Assembly: GCA_030062745.1 (NCBI GenBank)
Contig: CP099839.1
Span: 44,280,796-44,344,795 of the forward strand
Source of the DNA: Capitulum mitella
Lineage: Eukaryota; Arthropoda; Thecostraca; Pollicipedomorpha; Pollicipedidae
Length of the DNA stretch: 64,000 nt
Direction: 5' to 3'
Under the pieces are notes generated by a model. It was given only the letters and a program-made list of their open reading frames with translations, was not told where the DNA came from and ran no database searches. How positions within the stretch are numbered: position 1 is the first letter of the stretch; the number at the start of each line of letters is the position of its first letter. Shown here piece by piece: positions 12,183-25,274 of this stretch. A program made the translations under genes and the position numbers.

Positions 12183-12680
12183 GTAAGTACCGCAGCTGTT
12201 CCTCCCTCGCCACAATTGTCGCTGCCGTTTGTAACTGCATCTGGTACAGCAAGGCAGAATGTTCGGTAAGCATCGGGCGCGTCCAAGGTTTACCTACGGT
12301 ATTTTCCGCTCGCCAATTGGCTCCTTCGTATTTTGTATTGTATTTTGCCTACCGACATCAGTGTCGATAAATACAACAGCGACAATGTATGAAATAGTGG
12401 TTTAGGATGACCAAAATCAACTTTTCATTTACATAATAATTCATAAGTAATCCTAAATATTCCCCGGCGTGCTTTTTTGGGACAAAGGAAAAAACAGATA
12501 TATTCCCTTTGAGGATGTCGCCGCCACAAAGCAATCTATGATTTACGGAAGTCATCCTTCCGTAATTTACCTCCTGTAATACCTTTTTAAACTCATTTCT
12601 CTGAACTTTAGACGTAAACGCCTGTCACGACCCCTTCCCCTCCGATACGCAGTGTCTGGATGTTTACATCCCGACATACA

Positions 12681-12721
12681 CCCAAAACGCATATGCCCAA
12701 AACGCCCATATGCGTTTTGGG
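12681..12721. repeat. Perfect 15-bp inverted repeat (hairpin)
   Basis: Arms CCCAAAACGCATATG (12681-12695) and CATATGCGTTTTGGG (12707-12721), loop 11 bases that itself repeats CCCAAAACGC. Confidence 0.85.
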
Positions 12722-13717
12722 CACCCACAATCATTTTCCGAAAACCACACCCATGTACGTTTATATAACGTCAAGTCGTTCATTTCCTAGAAGCCGTCCC
12801 TCAGCCTGCGGTGGTAGCTTGTAGAAAATGGACGCCTGGAGATGTTCTTCAATTTTGGCGTACACATCTCCCAAGAACTTGAAGAAGGCGTTGCGATTTA
12901 AGGACGTTATTTCTGCTAGAACGCTCCAGTAACCCGTATCAAATCCAAATCTGCGGTATTTTTATTACTGGGATTGCGAATAAACCAAGTCATTCTTCTG
13001 TTACCGTGGGAAAAGATGGGGATATTAGTTTATCCCATTATTCTGTCCACACATCCCAACTCATTAATATCCTACGGAAAACCGTGGGATATTAATGGGT
13101 TAGGGAATCGTACCAAAGGTGCACTTCAGACATTTTCTGCAAATGGTTGACTGCTGAAGAACAAGATTACGTTTTCGATTGGCCGATTTGCTTTCTGTTT
13201 CTTGGTAAGTATATGCCACGTTAGTATATGTTTCTTGGTAAGTATATGTTCGAAACGAGGTGTCTGGGAAGCTTCTGATTCGCAGTTGTGCTGAACTGAT
13301 GACAAAGATTGGAAACTGGAGCTCCGTAGAGGAAGGGAAACAAGTTGGCTTCGATGGGTTTAGGAAGTAAAACGTTTCTGATCGAATACTTCGCTTCCTT
13401 TGCTAGCTTTAGTCAAATGGCGTTCATCGCAGTCCATCCCGTATTTGTCCAGAAAGACGAATTTGTTAACAATCCATTTACCGACCAACTCAAGCGGTAA
13501 AATCCTTCTCCAAAACGAAGTCTAACTGAATCGAACTAAATCTCATACACAAGAGTGATTCGGAACGAACTGAAGCGATTGCAACATGCATGGACGCCGA
13601 CAGGAAACAGGATCGTTGTTTGTTATTCTGAGATTGTACATAGTTGTCAAGCTCCTGGGCTACTACTTGTTATCGTAAATAGCAGCGCAAAGCAGGCCGC
13701 GCCGAGCACCGGCGTAA

Positions 13718-13863
13718 CCCGAGGGGCCCAGCTCCCTCCCATTAAGCCCGCATTTTTGAGTGAAACCCATTGCACACCGTCCTCCCAGCCGGCGGTTTTC
13801 GTATGATTTCAGTTCTTACTGAGCTCCCTCCCCTCCTGAAGAAAATCCTGGTTGCGCCCCTGG
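13718..13863 (-). repeat. Dispersed element terminus, right member of inverted pair
   Basis: Reverse-complement partner of 10569-10715, ending GATTTTCTTC...CAACC...CGCCCCTG on the plus strand. With its partner it would delimit a 3.3-kb element, but no matching 8-base target duplication is visible at the outer edges. Confidence 0.6.
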
Positions 13864-13959
13864 CACCGGACGAGCGAAAACAGTCAGTCCAGTGGAAACA
13901 GGAAGGACGGGGTTTCCCGCCAGAATTCGTAACCAAGGAGCACTGTCTGCTCGCCTCTA

Positions 13960-14200
13960 TCACCATTCTCACCAGTCTCAGCAGTCTGATTCACAAGCGT
14001 GGATCAAAGCCGGCGAGTAGACAGAATCAAAATATGCCTCGGTAGGATCAGTCAGACTCAGTAAGCAGAATCGAAGCCTGACTCCATATAGGGAAGATCA
14101 GCCTAATTCAGTAGGCAAGATCGGAATATGACTTCGAGGCCACGGTCAGTCTTTCTGAGTAGGTTGGTTCGGAGTCTGCTTCAGTTGCGATGATTAAAAT
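13960..14200. repeat. Degenerate repeat of about 60 bp
   Basis: Repeated theme GTAAGCAGAATCGAAGCCTG / GTAGGCAAGATCGGAATATG / GAGTAGACAGAATCAAAATA, about four diverged units. Confidence 0.45.
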
Positions 14201-14430
14201 CTTTCTCCGAAAGTAGAACCAGCGTCACCATCAGCCAGGAATGAAGTTTCGTGTAAATGACTGGGGGAGGGGGGAGGGGGGTGGGCGAGCCAAGGGCCCA
14301 ACAAACTAACCTCCCCCAAATGTGGGTTTCTCGACGGATTTAGCCCGCTTTATTTTGGCCAATGGAAATTTTTACAAGTATTTCTGTTATTCTTTACCAA
14401 ATAAGGAACTGCACATATCATCATGTACAC

Positions 14431-14489
<59 letters not shown>

Positions 14490-14589
14490 TGAGGATATAT
14501 GCAGTTTCTTATATATATGTATGTGTATATATATGTATATATGTATACATATATATCTCGTTAGTGTTAGACATAGACAGATAGATAGG

Positions 14590-14633
<44 letters not shown>

Positions 14634-14636
14634 CAG
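14431..14636. repeat. (TA)n and (GATA)n compound microsatellite
   Basis: A TA run to 14484, a degenerate TATATGTA stretch, then about 14 GATA units (14576-14632). Confidence 0.95.
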
Positions 14637-14639
14637 TTT

Positions 14640-17600
14640 TATTATTGCCTACTTCCCTTGTGGGGTGGGGGGAATCAACATGGGAACGGGACAGGGTCCT
14701 CACAAAAGAATACACATCAACACCACTGCTGTCAGTCTCAGCACGGGTTAAAAGTCACATGTCCTTTGCGCCAGGACATTCCCAGCACTGGCCTTTCTCT
14801 CTAAGACTGGAACTGTGTAGCCGCTCTGACCGTGTTTTGACTACAAAAGCCGTCCGAAGACACGAAGCGCGATACAAACGAAAACAGACCGCATCGCCGC
14901 AAAAAAACGGCGTACTTTAAATCAGACGTCACGAGGTACAGGTGACTCGTCCCGTGTGCAATGTCGCGCCGACGGACGGCGCAGGTCGAGGCCTTACCCG
15001 GCGGATTGCCATGGATCAGGGCTCTGCTGCAGAGCCCCCGGGGCCGTGCGGCAAGGCCGACGGGCCGCGGCGCAAAGCCGGAACACGGTGAAAACGGCCG
15101 CCTGATGACCCGACATTGACGACCGGGGGCGGCGCCAGAAGCACCGTCCCGCGGAGCAAGGCCGGGCCATTCGGCACCGCACCGTGCCCCGCCGAGCCGT
15201 CGCACCCGGCCGGACAGGGGCCATTACGGCAGCGCAGAGCCTGGACAAGCTGGCTGCAGTTTGTGGAACGCCTTGGAAACAGGTGAACCTCGCAGGTGGG
15301 ACGCGAAAGGTTAGAGCACGTTAATCGACAGGAGTGGACTCACAGAAAAGAAATCGCGATGTACAACAACAGCCTTCACATGGCTCGAAACAAATCACCA
15401 GTCGGACGAACAAAGCGCAGGAAGTGGAATTTTGCCGAGATTCGTGAGGATGCAAAAGACGCCGTGGGGCCCATTTTTCCGGACCACGCCTTAAGCCAGC
15501 TGTCAATGTCTTCAGTACGATGGAGATGCACGTACGCATCTTTTTCATTCTTGTTCCACCCATGTTCTAGCAACAACTGCAAGTACGGCTTGGTATCACG
15601 GTAGCACGGGATTCTGGGGATGTAACGAAACAGGTCAAGGATACTGCGGATAGGTGCCGTTCAAAACACTAAGCAGGGTGCACACGTGGTCGCTAGATTC
15701 ACGGAAAATCCAACCGCCGTGTGGACCGATCACTCGGCTTTAGCAGCAGATGCATCAGATGTAGAAATACGTGACACGAACGTGAGGATGCCACTCACGA
15801 ACTGCTGGCATCCATCAGCCGCGTACGCAGCCCGTCGGGAAATGAGAGGCGTGGCCGCCGAAACATCCCTGATCTGTTCCTTCAAGGAGGGGGGAGGAGG
15901 GGTAGGAATCACAGCGCCGGCGCCCGGCGGCCAAAGGCCATGGGCGAGAATACAAGGTCGCCGCCAGGGGCGCCAGTGTCGGACGCAGCTGGCGTGCAGG
16001 CCAAGCGGCACCTCGCCTGCAGTAACAGCCGGGCGGGCATCCACCGTACTTGCACAGAAAATGCCGTAAAGCCAACTCACCGGAGACGGATGACGACCGA
16101 CATACACGCGCGCGACAGCATCTGCGGGCTCAGGAGACGCGGAGCCTTCGTGCGCAGCTCTTTCATGCGCGTGGTCCCTGACTTAGGCCCTTCGCCGTTA
16201 CCATGCGGCGGGAAGCACATACTGAAAATACCGCAATTTGTCCCAGAGAAATTGAAAGGAAAGGCTGTGTGATAAAAAAGCAGGACATGACTATATTTCA
16301 TGTTAGCTTTGGCAACGACAACTAAATACCTTGTTCTGTACGCGAAAGTCGATACCCAAAAGTCCATTGCAAATCCTCATGCTGCCATTCCATACATAAA
16401 GAGCCACAGTAAAACTCATAAACAGCCACACGAGATCTTAACATTAGTTCTTGTTGAATATATCCTTCATTTTGGACCTCATTCTGTTTTATTAGACAAA
16501 GAAATATGACTAAGAAAGCACAAAAACCTAGGGGTGCACTGGCAAATTAAGGCGCAATATTTCCCGTGTCAGGCGATGGAATCCATGCTAAAAATTCCAA
16601 AACGCTGCAGATATCCCCTCCCTCTGAAAACCATTTCATGGCCACGACCAGAGTGTACACGAACCTGTACGTGTACGGCGAATACATTTGAAATGCACAA
16701 TTCCAGTACAGGCTAACTCACGGGTGGCGTACCTACCGACTGTGGGTTTCCAATGAAAGGCCCATGTGGTATGGCATAAAAACAAAAGGTCTTAAACTGG
16801 CTCTGGCCTCAGCAACTTTAAAAACGATCCTGCGCACATCTAAGCTAGCCCGTAGTGGCAGACGTCCAGAAAATAGACAGATCTTGTTTCCTAGATTAGC
16901 ATCTTGAACAGAGCAAGATCTTGTAAGACGTCATATCTTTTATCTCTCACTTCCAATTACTTGGTGAAAAACCTCGACTTAATCTCGAAATGTTGCTATG
17001 GGACGAAAAAGGCGCAGCGCAGGCGCCGAGAGCGAGGTTGTTTTCGAATCTTCATTAGTTGCGCAGTGTTTCATGCGCACGTTTCCAGCCTCAGGACATC
17101 CCGGAAGGCGTTAGTGAGGCTCTCTAAGCTGACGTTTTGCTGCTGTGATTGGTCGTTGTCGACAGTTAGCGTGTTTACGTAACATTATTGCTTTTACACC
17201 GGGAGACAGCAGGCGAAAGCAATGCGCAGCACTAGAGCCATCTATGAAGCAAAAGCCAAAGCACAGATATACTGGTAGACTTGCTGTACAGTGGTTCCAA
17301 AATAATCAACTTTCTCGTTCTCGCGAACTCGATGTCGTATCCGTTTCCAAGCCTAGCACTTGGTTTGTGGTTACTCGCCGCCCAATATGGTGGTATGCAC
17401 TGCCCAAGTCTCCGGATCTGGGCTAGTGCTGGCAAATGCTCTAAATGTTCCCATCCCAGAATGGTCGAAATGGCTCCAATATAAGCACTAAACCAAAAAC
17501 AAAGAGCCAAACTAACTCCAAAATACAACAACAGCATGTTGCAGTACTCTAATCTTCTACAGTTCACACATCCTGCCCCTAAGGAGTTTTTGTTATGGGA

Positions 17601-19070
17601 ACAAAGCCACAGTCGGAATGGAAAGGTTTGGGCAAAATAATTATGAGATACAAATCAAGAAAACTGTTCTCGCCGACATCGAAGATAACTGAAATCCGAA
17701 TGTCCTCTTTGAGATGCAGTTCGCACACACGCATACGTAAGAACATTCTACGTTTAATGACACCATCATAATGCACGCTGCAGTCTCATGCGTTTAGTTC
17801 ACAAGCAACGCGACAATGTTATTTAGGAATAAAATTTTCATTGGTGGGGAATGAAAATGAAGAACCCACGCCATAGAACTATCGAGCCGATCTTGATCAA
17901 GCTAAGCAAGCATCATTTCCCTCCAGTCGAACTATGGGGCAAGAGTCGTTACAATGGTCTATCAACAGGGTGATTTCCAAGAAAATGACATGATGGACTT
18001 GAATGGAAATGAATCAACAAATACCCGAATGCAATCACGCTGACAGCATGCTGGACAGTGACAATTTCTATTGGGAGAATCGTTCTTCAGGCAACCGGAA
18101 TTCGCTCAAGCCGCAATGATTTTACAAAATGGTTCACAAAAACAAGTGATCATCGCTTTCACTAATCACCTCACCGCTTTTCCTCCTCATCTCACCGTTT
18201 CTGCTGACAGCCACGCCTTTTTTGAATCTGGTTCGTTTCAAGTGTGGATCAAGTCTGCTCATTTCCAAACCAGAATTGCTCTTTTAACCGCCCAAATTAC
18301 GCCTCGCTAGCTTTTTTTCAGTACGATCGCATGTCATCGCAAACACCTCTTGCACGATGCAGCGCATCAAGTTTCGCATACTGACACGGACAGGGCAACC
18401 ACAGAATAACGGTCTTCCTGAGTACCTCATTTCAGTTATCCTATCACGTGTCGGGCGTCAAGCCTGCCACAAAACGTGGAATTGTGTTTTTTCGGCCTTG
18501 CAGCCGGAGGTGGTACCAACGGAGTAGTGGAGAGGGACAGCAGGGAGAACTGTTCCAAGGCTTGGGAAAACTAACATTGTCCCAATGGGAATGCAGGGAA
18601 AGAAATGACTAGATAGTATATAACCAATTTTTCTCAGATAGGAGTCAGCCTGCCCTTCCTTCCCCCTCCACTTCCACCAACGCTACCACTGCTACCAGTG
18701 GTACCACTGCTACCAGTACCTGACACACATGACACACTTGCTAAAACAATCTTTTACATCACTGCTAAAAGTATACCGAAAACTGTATCCGCAGTCCGAC
18801 TATAACTTAAATTAATCTTGGTAATATGTACATGCTTCAGGAAATCCAATGGGACTAGAAGGGTTAAGGATGACTATGAGCATCACAGTAAGACGATGAA
18901 TGGAAACGGTGACGCATGAGTACAACTGGGTGAGCTGATAAGTACCGTTCATCATTATGTAACATGATCTCATATGCGGACATGCCTGCCATCGGGTCGG
19001 CCACGTACCAAAAGTTTTCAGGGCGGCAGTAGAGTTTTTAAAGCTTTTTCCAGATGCTGACCACAGTCTT
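14640..19070. other. Intergenic, no recognised gene
   Basis: GC-rich island at about 15000-15260; a short ACCACTGCTACCAGT repeat near 18680-18720. A frame around 17340-17425 ends LPKSPDL, faintly like a Tc1/mariner end, but too short to call. Confidence 0.4.
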
Positions 19071-19072
19071 AC

Positions 19073-19178
19073 CAGAACATTCCTCATAAATTTCGGGAGG
19101 CGCTCCAGCGGCGAACTCTGGCTGAGCTGCCGGGAGCTGGTATTCACCACCACAGGAGCCATGGACACGCCATGGCGA
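19073..19178 (-). CDS. Putative internal exon of an unrecognised gene
   Basis: On the minus strand the acceptor TGTATTCTTCAG ends just before 19178, and a donor CTG|GTAAGA follows at 19073. The 106-base segment is open in two frames; one reads MAPVVVNTSSRQLSQSS and then a short basic stretch with RLPKFMRN, which looks protein-like. I cannot assign a family. No partner exon was located, so this is only a candidate. Confidence 0.25.
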
Positions 19179-19719
19179 CTGAAGAATACAATTTTTTCGG
19201 ATCACTTCTTTGAAAACAAAAAAAAATCCGTTTTCCACAGCTGCACAAGAATGCATTTATGGTCGTGCAATCCAAATGACAAAATCCGCCGTTCTAGCAA
19301 CTTCGAATTCAGCAAGTGCGCAACAGTGAACCTTCCATATCGTGCGCCACCACAGAGTCCATCAAAATAACACGACACCCCTGTCAAAAGAGTTTGCTTA
19401 GCTCTCGCTTCAGGAGACAAAATGCACAGCACGGACACAGACAGATGTTTTGTTTATGGCGTCCATGTGTCCATCAAGACGTATACGTGACCCCGTTTGA
19501 CTGTCTGTAGCGGTGGCCGGTGCCACCAGACAGTGGCCGTGTCTCGCAGAAGGCTTGGCGTTCGGGGGGGGGGGGGGGGAGCAGGCGACCCAGCCGCGGC
19601 CGGACGGGACGCCATCGCCCCCGCCCCGTCCGGAAGTCCGGCTGTCAGTCGGCGGCCGAGCCGGCCGTCTGGCCACGCCGCCAGGCGCCTGGCCGGTCGG
19701 ACCACTGAGACACACGCAG

Positions 19720-20145
19720 CACGCTGCCACTGACCGGTCGGGTCATCAAGACAGTCCAGTACGCCGCCGCTGACCGGTCGGGTCATCAAGACAGTCCAGT
19801 ACGCTGCCACTGACCGGTCGGGTCATCAAGACAGTCCAGTACGTCGCCGCTGACCGGTCGGGTCATCAAGACAGTCCAGTACGTCGCCGCTGACCGGTCG
19901 GGTCATCAAGACAGTCCAGTACGCTGCCACTGACCGGTCGGGTCATCAAGACAGTCCAGTACGTCGCCGCTGACCGGTCGGGTCATCAAGACAGTTCAGT
20001 ACGCCGCCGCTGACCGGTCGGGTCATCAAGACAGTCCAGTACGTCGCCGCTGACCGGTCGGGTCATCAAGACAGCCCAGTACGTCGCCGCTGACCGGTCG
20101 GGTCGCCGAGACAGCCCAGTACGCCGCCGCTGACCGGTCCGGGTT
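19720..20145. repeat. 40-bp minisatellite, about ten nearly identical copies
   Basis: Unit GGTCATCAAGACAGTCCAGT plus ACGYYGCCRCTGACCGGTCG. Units differ almost only in two or three bases of the ACGCCGCCGC / ACGCTGCCAC / ACGTCGCCGC block. The array is young or well homogenised. Long ORFs on both strands here are products of the repeat. Confidence 0.95.
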
Positions 20146-23049
20146 CACTGACCGGCCGGACAGTCGGGCCTCACGACGGTCGCCTGCAGCTTCGCTGACG
20201 ATGGTTGGCCGCCCCCTCCCTCCTCCCCACCACCAGCGCCCGCAGGCGACTGGCCGCTGACCCCGCGCGGCTGAACTGCGACCGGAAGTGACCCGGACGA
20301 CGCCACAGGGCCAACCGACGGCTGGACAACGTTTGGGAGCGCGCGGCCCGCACGGTGCCGCCGCGGACGTCACCCACCTTGGGTGACGACCGGTCAGCCG
20401 GCTGACCAGAGAAGGCCTCAGACCATCTCCGGCGCCACTGGAGCCCGGCGGTGCCGACCGCGCACCGGTCCTACCGGTCCCCACCGCAAAATCGACACCA
20501 CCTTGGAGCAGGACCGACTGGTCGGGTGCCGGTGCCGGCGCTGATGACAGCAAGGTCGATGACCTCGGTGCACAGAGCACGACCTACGGTCCCGTCACGG
20601 ATGTGACAAACGTTTTGCACTGTGTTATGTTTTCCGTTGCGAAGATGGACCGACTAGGAAAGATGCCGCATGATTCGAAAACCTTTTCCATTCGATGATG
20701 CAAGCTGCAGTCGAGGGGAAGGTATGCAAAGGCACGCCGGGGCAGACAAGAAGGTGTCTCAGGAAAGCCGAGCAAGGCCCCGGCAGCACTCACCCCAAGC
20801 TCAACGGGTGTTCGACAATCGATCGCGTGTCCCTGCTGCTGCGCAGCCGGCCTTACCTGAAACATGAGCGGCTATCAGCGCGATTCCTGGGCACGGCGTC
20901 AAACGAGCGTGATTGAACGTGGCGTCAAGCATACATAAAGCAGGCGCACACGTCTCCTCAGGGCCTCAGGGTCCCGAGAGAAAGCAATCTGGATCGATCC
21001 CATCGCACGCCACAAAAGGCTGCTGACGTCAGATGGGGAACCATCCTGACATAATCGCAGTTTAATGGTGTGATGTATTCGTTGGTATAATGAATCACTG
21101 CACGTTACGTTCCTTTTTGCAGAGGTTTCCGTAAAGTAAATCGTTACATTTAGTTTTGCCTTTGGTTTGCGAACATAAGAAGCCACCGTTTCCCTTCAAT
21201 TAAACGAGCTTCTCGTAGACTTTTCGTTGTCAAGAAATCCACTATTCAAAGGACTCAAAGGTTCCAGAGCATCCACGACGACGTATCTCAACAAATGTCA
21301 TTTCTTCCGCGTCAAACTGTATTTCAAGCGAAATCGACTGTATTTGCTCCACCATGGAAGAACTACAGCATATGTCTTCCGCAATACCAGCACAACGTTT
21401 GTGCTGAACGTTTTCCTGAAGTTTATAAGGTGTCGCAATACTTTTGCAATGATGACTTGTGAGTTACTTCCCATTGAAACTCTCCTAAAACATGTCCTGA
21501 TAGAACCATCTGACCATGAATTTACTCTGCCAAAAAGAACATTGTACTTTTCTGCAAAATTCATTTAAAATGTTTCCAAAACGATGGTACTTCCACGTTA
21601 CTCCAACACAGAGCTGCCACGTACATCTTTTCCAAGACACGGTACCCACGAATGAACATGAACGAATGAATGAACTGGAACGGCCACATGGCCTACTTTT
21701 CGGCCATATTTAAGATTCCTGACAAAAGCAGCAAAATAAATATCTTATTCGGTTAGCGACCAATACATCAGCGTCAGTCAATATACTTGTGCTCGATTCT
21801 GAATACATTCAAATCGATACTGAATCGACTGAGGGGTCGTCATAAATTCTGCGACACCATGGGCATAAGTACGCGAGAAATCGGCAGCTGGTTTCAGGCC
21901 GAGCCCTGTTTTGGGGAGTCCGTTCGAAACTCCTCGTTGTATCACGTTGGTATCACGTGGTATCACGTATTCAGTATCACGTTGGTATCACGTGAAACTG
22001 AATTGTAATGCATCAACATTAGGTCTATTACGGAGCAATGAATTCGATATCTCGTAAAAACATTTGAATTCGGGACTTCATTTGAGGCCAAAGTTGCACA
22101 TCACGAGAAACGTTTATGAAAGGGGTTTCAAATCGTTTTCTCAGTGCGGGGGCCCGGGTGGGGGAGCTGCCGGCCCACGTGTGACAAAGCGTTACAACGG
22201 GGAGGGCGGCGGTTTGGCAGAGCGCTACGTAATGCAGTCACATTAAAGGAGAAGACAGTCTAAACGCACAAAAGACCAAAAGACTCATCACTACGAATTC
22301 ATGTAATTCAGACTTCTGTTTATCCATGCCAGTAAATTTAAATTAGTTATGCGTCAGTCAAAATGTCAAGGCACACAAGCGGTGGGAGCGAGGGCGAAGT
22401 GGTGGATGGGAGTTACGCAATTTTGGCGGTGGGGGGTTGGCAGACCGTTGCGACGCGTTACAGCGGGGTGGGCAGAATTAAAGGACGCCGAAAATGTGTT
22501 ACGCAATTTACGGACCACCCCTCGGGGACTTCATACATTTGCCGCACATCAGAACCAGAATCATTCACTCGAAAACCGCAGCGAATCAGAATTAGAACTT
22601 AATTGCAGGTTTCTTGTCATTCAATCAACATTGACTCAGAACTAAATCGATTCATTTTTTAAGCTGATCTCAATCAAAATCAGAATCGATTTCCAGCGCC
22701 AAGTGAGTCTGGTGATAAATGGATCCATTTGTGGCGAATTAAGCACAAACTTGGTGTTCAATAAGTAAGTGCGTCGTAAAATGGTTTCTAATCTGCATCA
22801 GCCCGGTAAGCACAAAGCTCATAAGGAATCGTAGCCGGGGACGGATCCAGGATTTTGACAAGGGGAAGCAGATTTTTTGGGACGGGGTGCCAAAATCGTA
22901 CAAAAAGCGCACCAAAATTGCACCAAAAGGGTGCGAAACTCAATCGTAATAACGCTTAAATTACGCGAGACATTCATTTATATGTAATGAGCTGAGTCAA
23001 AACGGTTCACGAGGGCGTTTTGACTGGTAAACGTTTGAAAGTGAAATGC
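20146..23049. other. Intergenic, no recognised gene
   Basis: GC-rich to 20580, then AT-richer. TGACGTCA at 21024-21031. Stretches 22170-22240 and 22395-22515 share GTTACGCAAT/GCGTTACA words like a dispersed repeat. GAATC-rich at 22560-22700. Confidence 0.4.
21938..21995. repeat. Short tandem GTATCACGT repeat
   Basis: Five units of GTATCACGT with TG, TG or ATTCA spacers. Confidence 0.8.
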
Positions 23050-23830
23050 CCTTGTTAAATATTTTCCTGTCGTATTGCACACGTACTCCATTATGGTTAA
23101 TTACAGCAAGGGCACCTTTTAACAGAAGCGCGCCCACGTACTATACAAGAGCGTTCGATGTCACAAGTGCGCTCTTTAACGTTAGGGCGCTTTTGTATCG
23201 ACGGATGAAATTCGTCCGCGAAACAAACCGAATCAACAAAGCAGTCTGAAAGTAAGGTCTGGCTATGTGCCTCTGTGTGACACGGACGCTATTCTAACAA
23301 AAGGGTGCTTATTCATAAGACGTTGGTGCCTGTTCGATGTTACTATGGTGTTATTTTGAACAATAGGGTGTCATGGCCCTTCAGCGTGGTGTCTTTGTCT
23401 TATCAGGGACGCCTTTTGTTTGACAGGGCGTCCAAACTCCACCACACGGACGCCTTCTTGATGCCAAAGCAGGGTCTTTTGAACGACACGCAACGCATAC
23501 TCCATCACAGGAGCGCCTACTCGATGTCAAAGGGCGCCTTTTGAACGGGAGGGCGTTCATACTCCATCACAGAGTCGTCATCACAGAGTCGCCTCCTTGG
23601 TGCTGCAGGGGCATCTGTTAAATGACAGCACAACCATACACTGTGGCAGGGGCGGCTCCTTAATGTCGCAGGGACGCCGTTTGATCGACAGATTGGCCAT
23701 AAACCATCACAGGGGCGCCCAGTTGATGTCACGTGGACTTTTGAACAACATGACGCCCATACTCCATCACAGGGGCGCCTTCTTGGTGTCAAAGGGCTGC
23801 TTGTTGATCAACATTTGGAGTTTCTATTCT
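23050..23830. repeat. Degenerate 60-62-bp minisatellite, left part
   Basis: CATACTCCATCACAG-like marks occur at 23496, 23558, 23635, 23698 and 23758. Each is followed by GGGGCGCC, a GATGTCA/GGTGTC part, and TTTTGAACGACA. Copies to the left of 23300 are very diverged. Confidence 0.75.
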
Positions 23831-23857
23831 GTGCATGGTTGACCTCAGTAAATGTTT

Positions 23858-24640
23858 TGAAATAACTGATCACTCTGCCCTCAAAAAAGCTTCAGGTACA
23901 CGAAATTTGCACATCTTGGTTCTCTGCTTATCTCTACCGATATACTTGAAGTGTCAGCTACCGTGACAACACCAAATCAAATCACGCTTCGGCGCCACTT
24001 CCAGTCAACATGGACGTGTGCCAGTGCTCTACTCTGGGTCCTTTATTATTTTCATTTTTCGAACGACCTCAGTCCTTTTGTTCCTGGTGTCGCTGTGCAC
24101 CAGTACACTGATGATAAAAGGTTGCTCGTTAGCGGCAATAAGAGATGATTTCGGGAGACGGTTGGCAGGATGGAGGCTGTTCTTACCCCTCTGAACCTTT
24201 GGTTCCGGTCAAATGGCCTAAAGGTCACTGAGGATAAAACCCTAATCATAGTTTTCGGTAGCCGTCAAAATCTTCGCTATGCTCCAGCTATCACGCAAAA
24301 TCACTTTACTTCACTTCAGCATGTGTCGGAACTGAGACGGAGGCTTGGCTGTATGTCATCTGATGAGTAGTACAAATACCATACACCTAATACATAAGGT
24401 GTTACAGAGTAGTGAGCCTGAGGTCTTAGCGAGCGTTTTTCACACTAACTGTTCACTGCGCGAACGTAGCACGAAACAGGAGGACCACCAACTGCATGTG
24501 CCGAGTCCTCGTACGAATGGAGGAAAGCGCAGTTTCTGCAGACGCGCCCCAGCGCTACAGAATTCGCTGTCATCGGACATGATCCGCCTGCCGGCGAATG
24601 GGTTTGCTCGCGCTCTCGCGCTTTAAAGAAATGTCTTGTC
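23858..24640 (+). mobile_element. Decayed LINE, 3' part of reverse transcriptase (CR1/Jockey-like)
   Basis: Motifs occur in order but in different frames: SWFSAYL (about 23916), LGPLLFSFF with NDLSPFVPG, then YTDD at 24104-24115 in place of the catalytic YADD, and NLWFRSNGLKVTEDKT. A thumb-region RAPALQNSLSSDMIRLP-like segment near the end is followed by a stop. This order is that of the palm and thumb of non-LTR retrotransposon reverse transcriptase. Frameshifts, a stop after the YTDD box, and loss of everything upstream show a dead, 5'-truncated copy. It sits inside a minisatellite that continues on both sides. Confidence 0.8.
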
Positions 24641-24794
24641 ACTGATCGCACTGCTCTGCACTGATATCGGTGTGTGGCTGTGTATGTATTGTGTGCGTCT
24701 GACTAACTGACCAGATTTTTTTGCCTATATGACGCTGGACATTATAACCACCCTGTTGATGTAGACCACCCAAAGAAGTAAATACATACACAAA

Positions 24795-24960
24795 GCAGGA
24801 CACTTATACACCACCGCAGAGGCGTCTCCCTGGTGTCGCAGGGGCACCTTTTGAGGGACAGTGTTCCCATAAGTCATCCCAGTGGTGTCTCCTTAGTGTC
24901 ACAGGGTCGTGTTTTAACAAACGGGGCGCCCAGGCTCTACTGCAGGAAGCTCACAGTCCA
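24795..24960. repeat. Degenerate 60-62-bp minisatellite, right part
   Basis: Two to three further units (GCGTCTCCCTGGTGTCGCAG, GGTGTCTCCTTAGTGTCACA) after the LINE fragment. Confidence 0.7.
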
Positions 24961-25274
24961 GCAATACCTTCGGCAGCAAAGGGTTTTCAATCTGACGCCA
25001 TTAACCCTCCGAAGGGGCCGAGATGCCAGGGGAGGCGGCCCCTTCCCATTCCCCCTGGATCCGTTCCTAATACTGGCTACTAGATAATGATACGACCCAA
25101 GGGAGTGTTTCCCATCTTGTGAGCAACCAATGACAAGGCCACTAGCTGATCATATTCAGATATCCTTTTGTGGTAGTTTTCCAGTGTGTGTACCATGGGG
25201 AATCATGTCGAATCATGCGGTGGCGTGGACGCGCAAAGGCCGGTAGCCCCTGTTTCCCAGGCGGGCGTGGTGGC

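Noticed and set aside
17340..17470. Possible Tc1/mariner transposase end
   Set aside because: Only LPKSPDL and a later PEWSKW resemble the family; too little to call.
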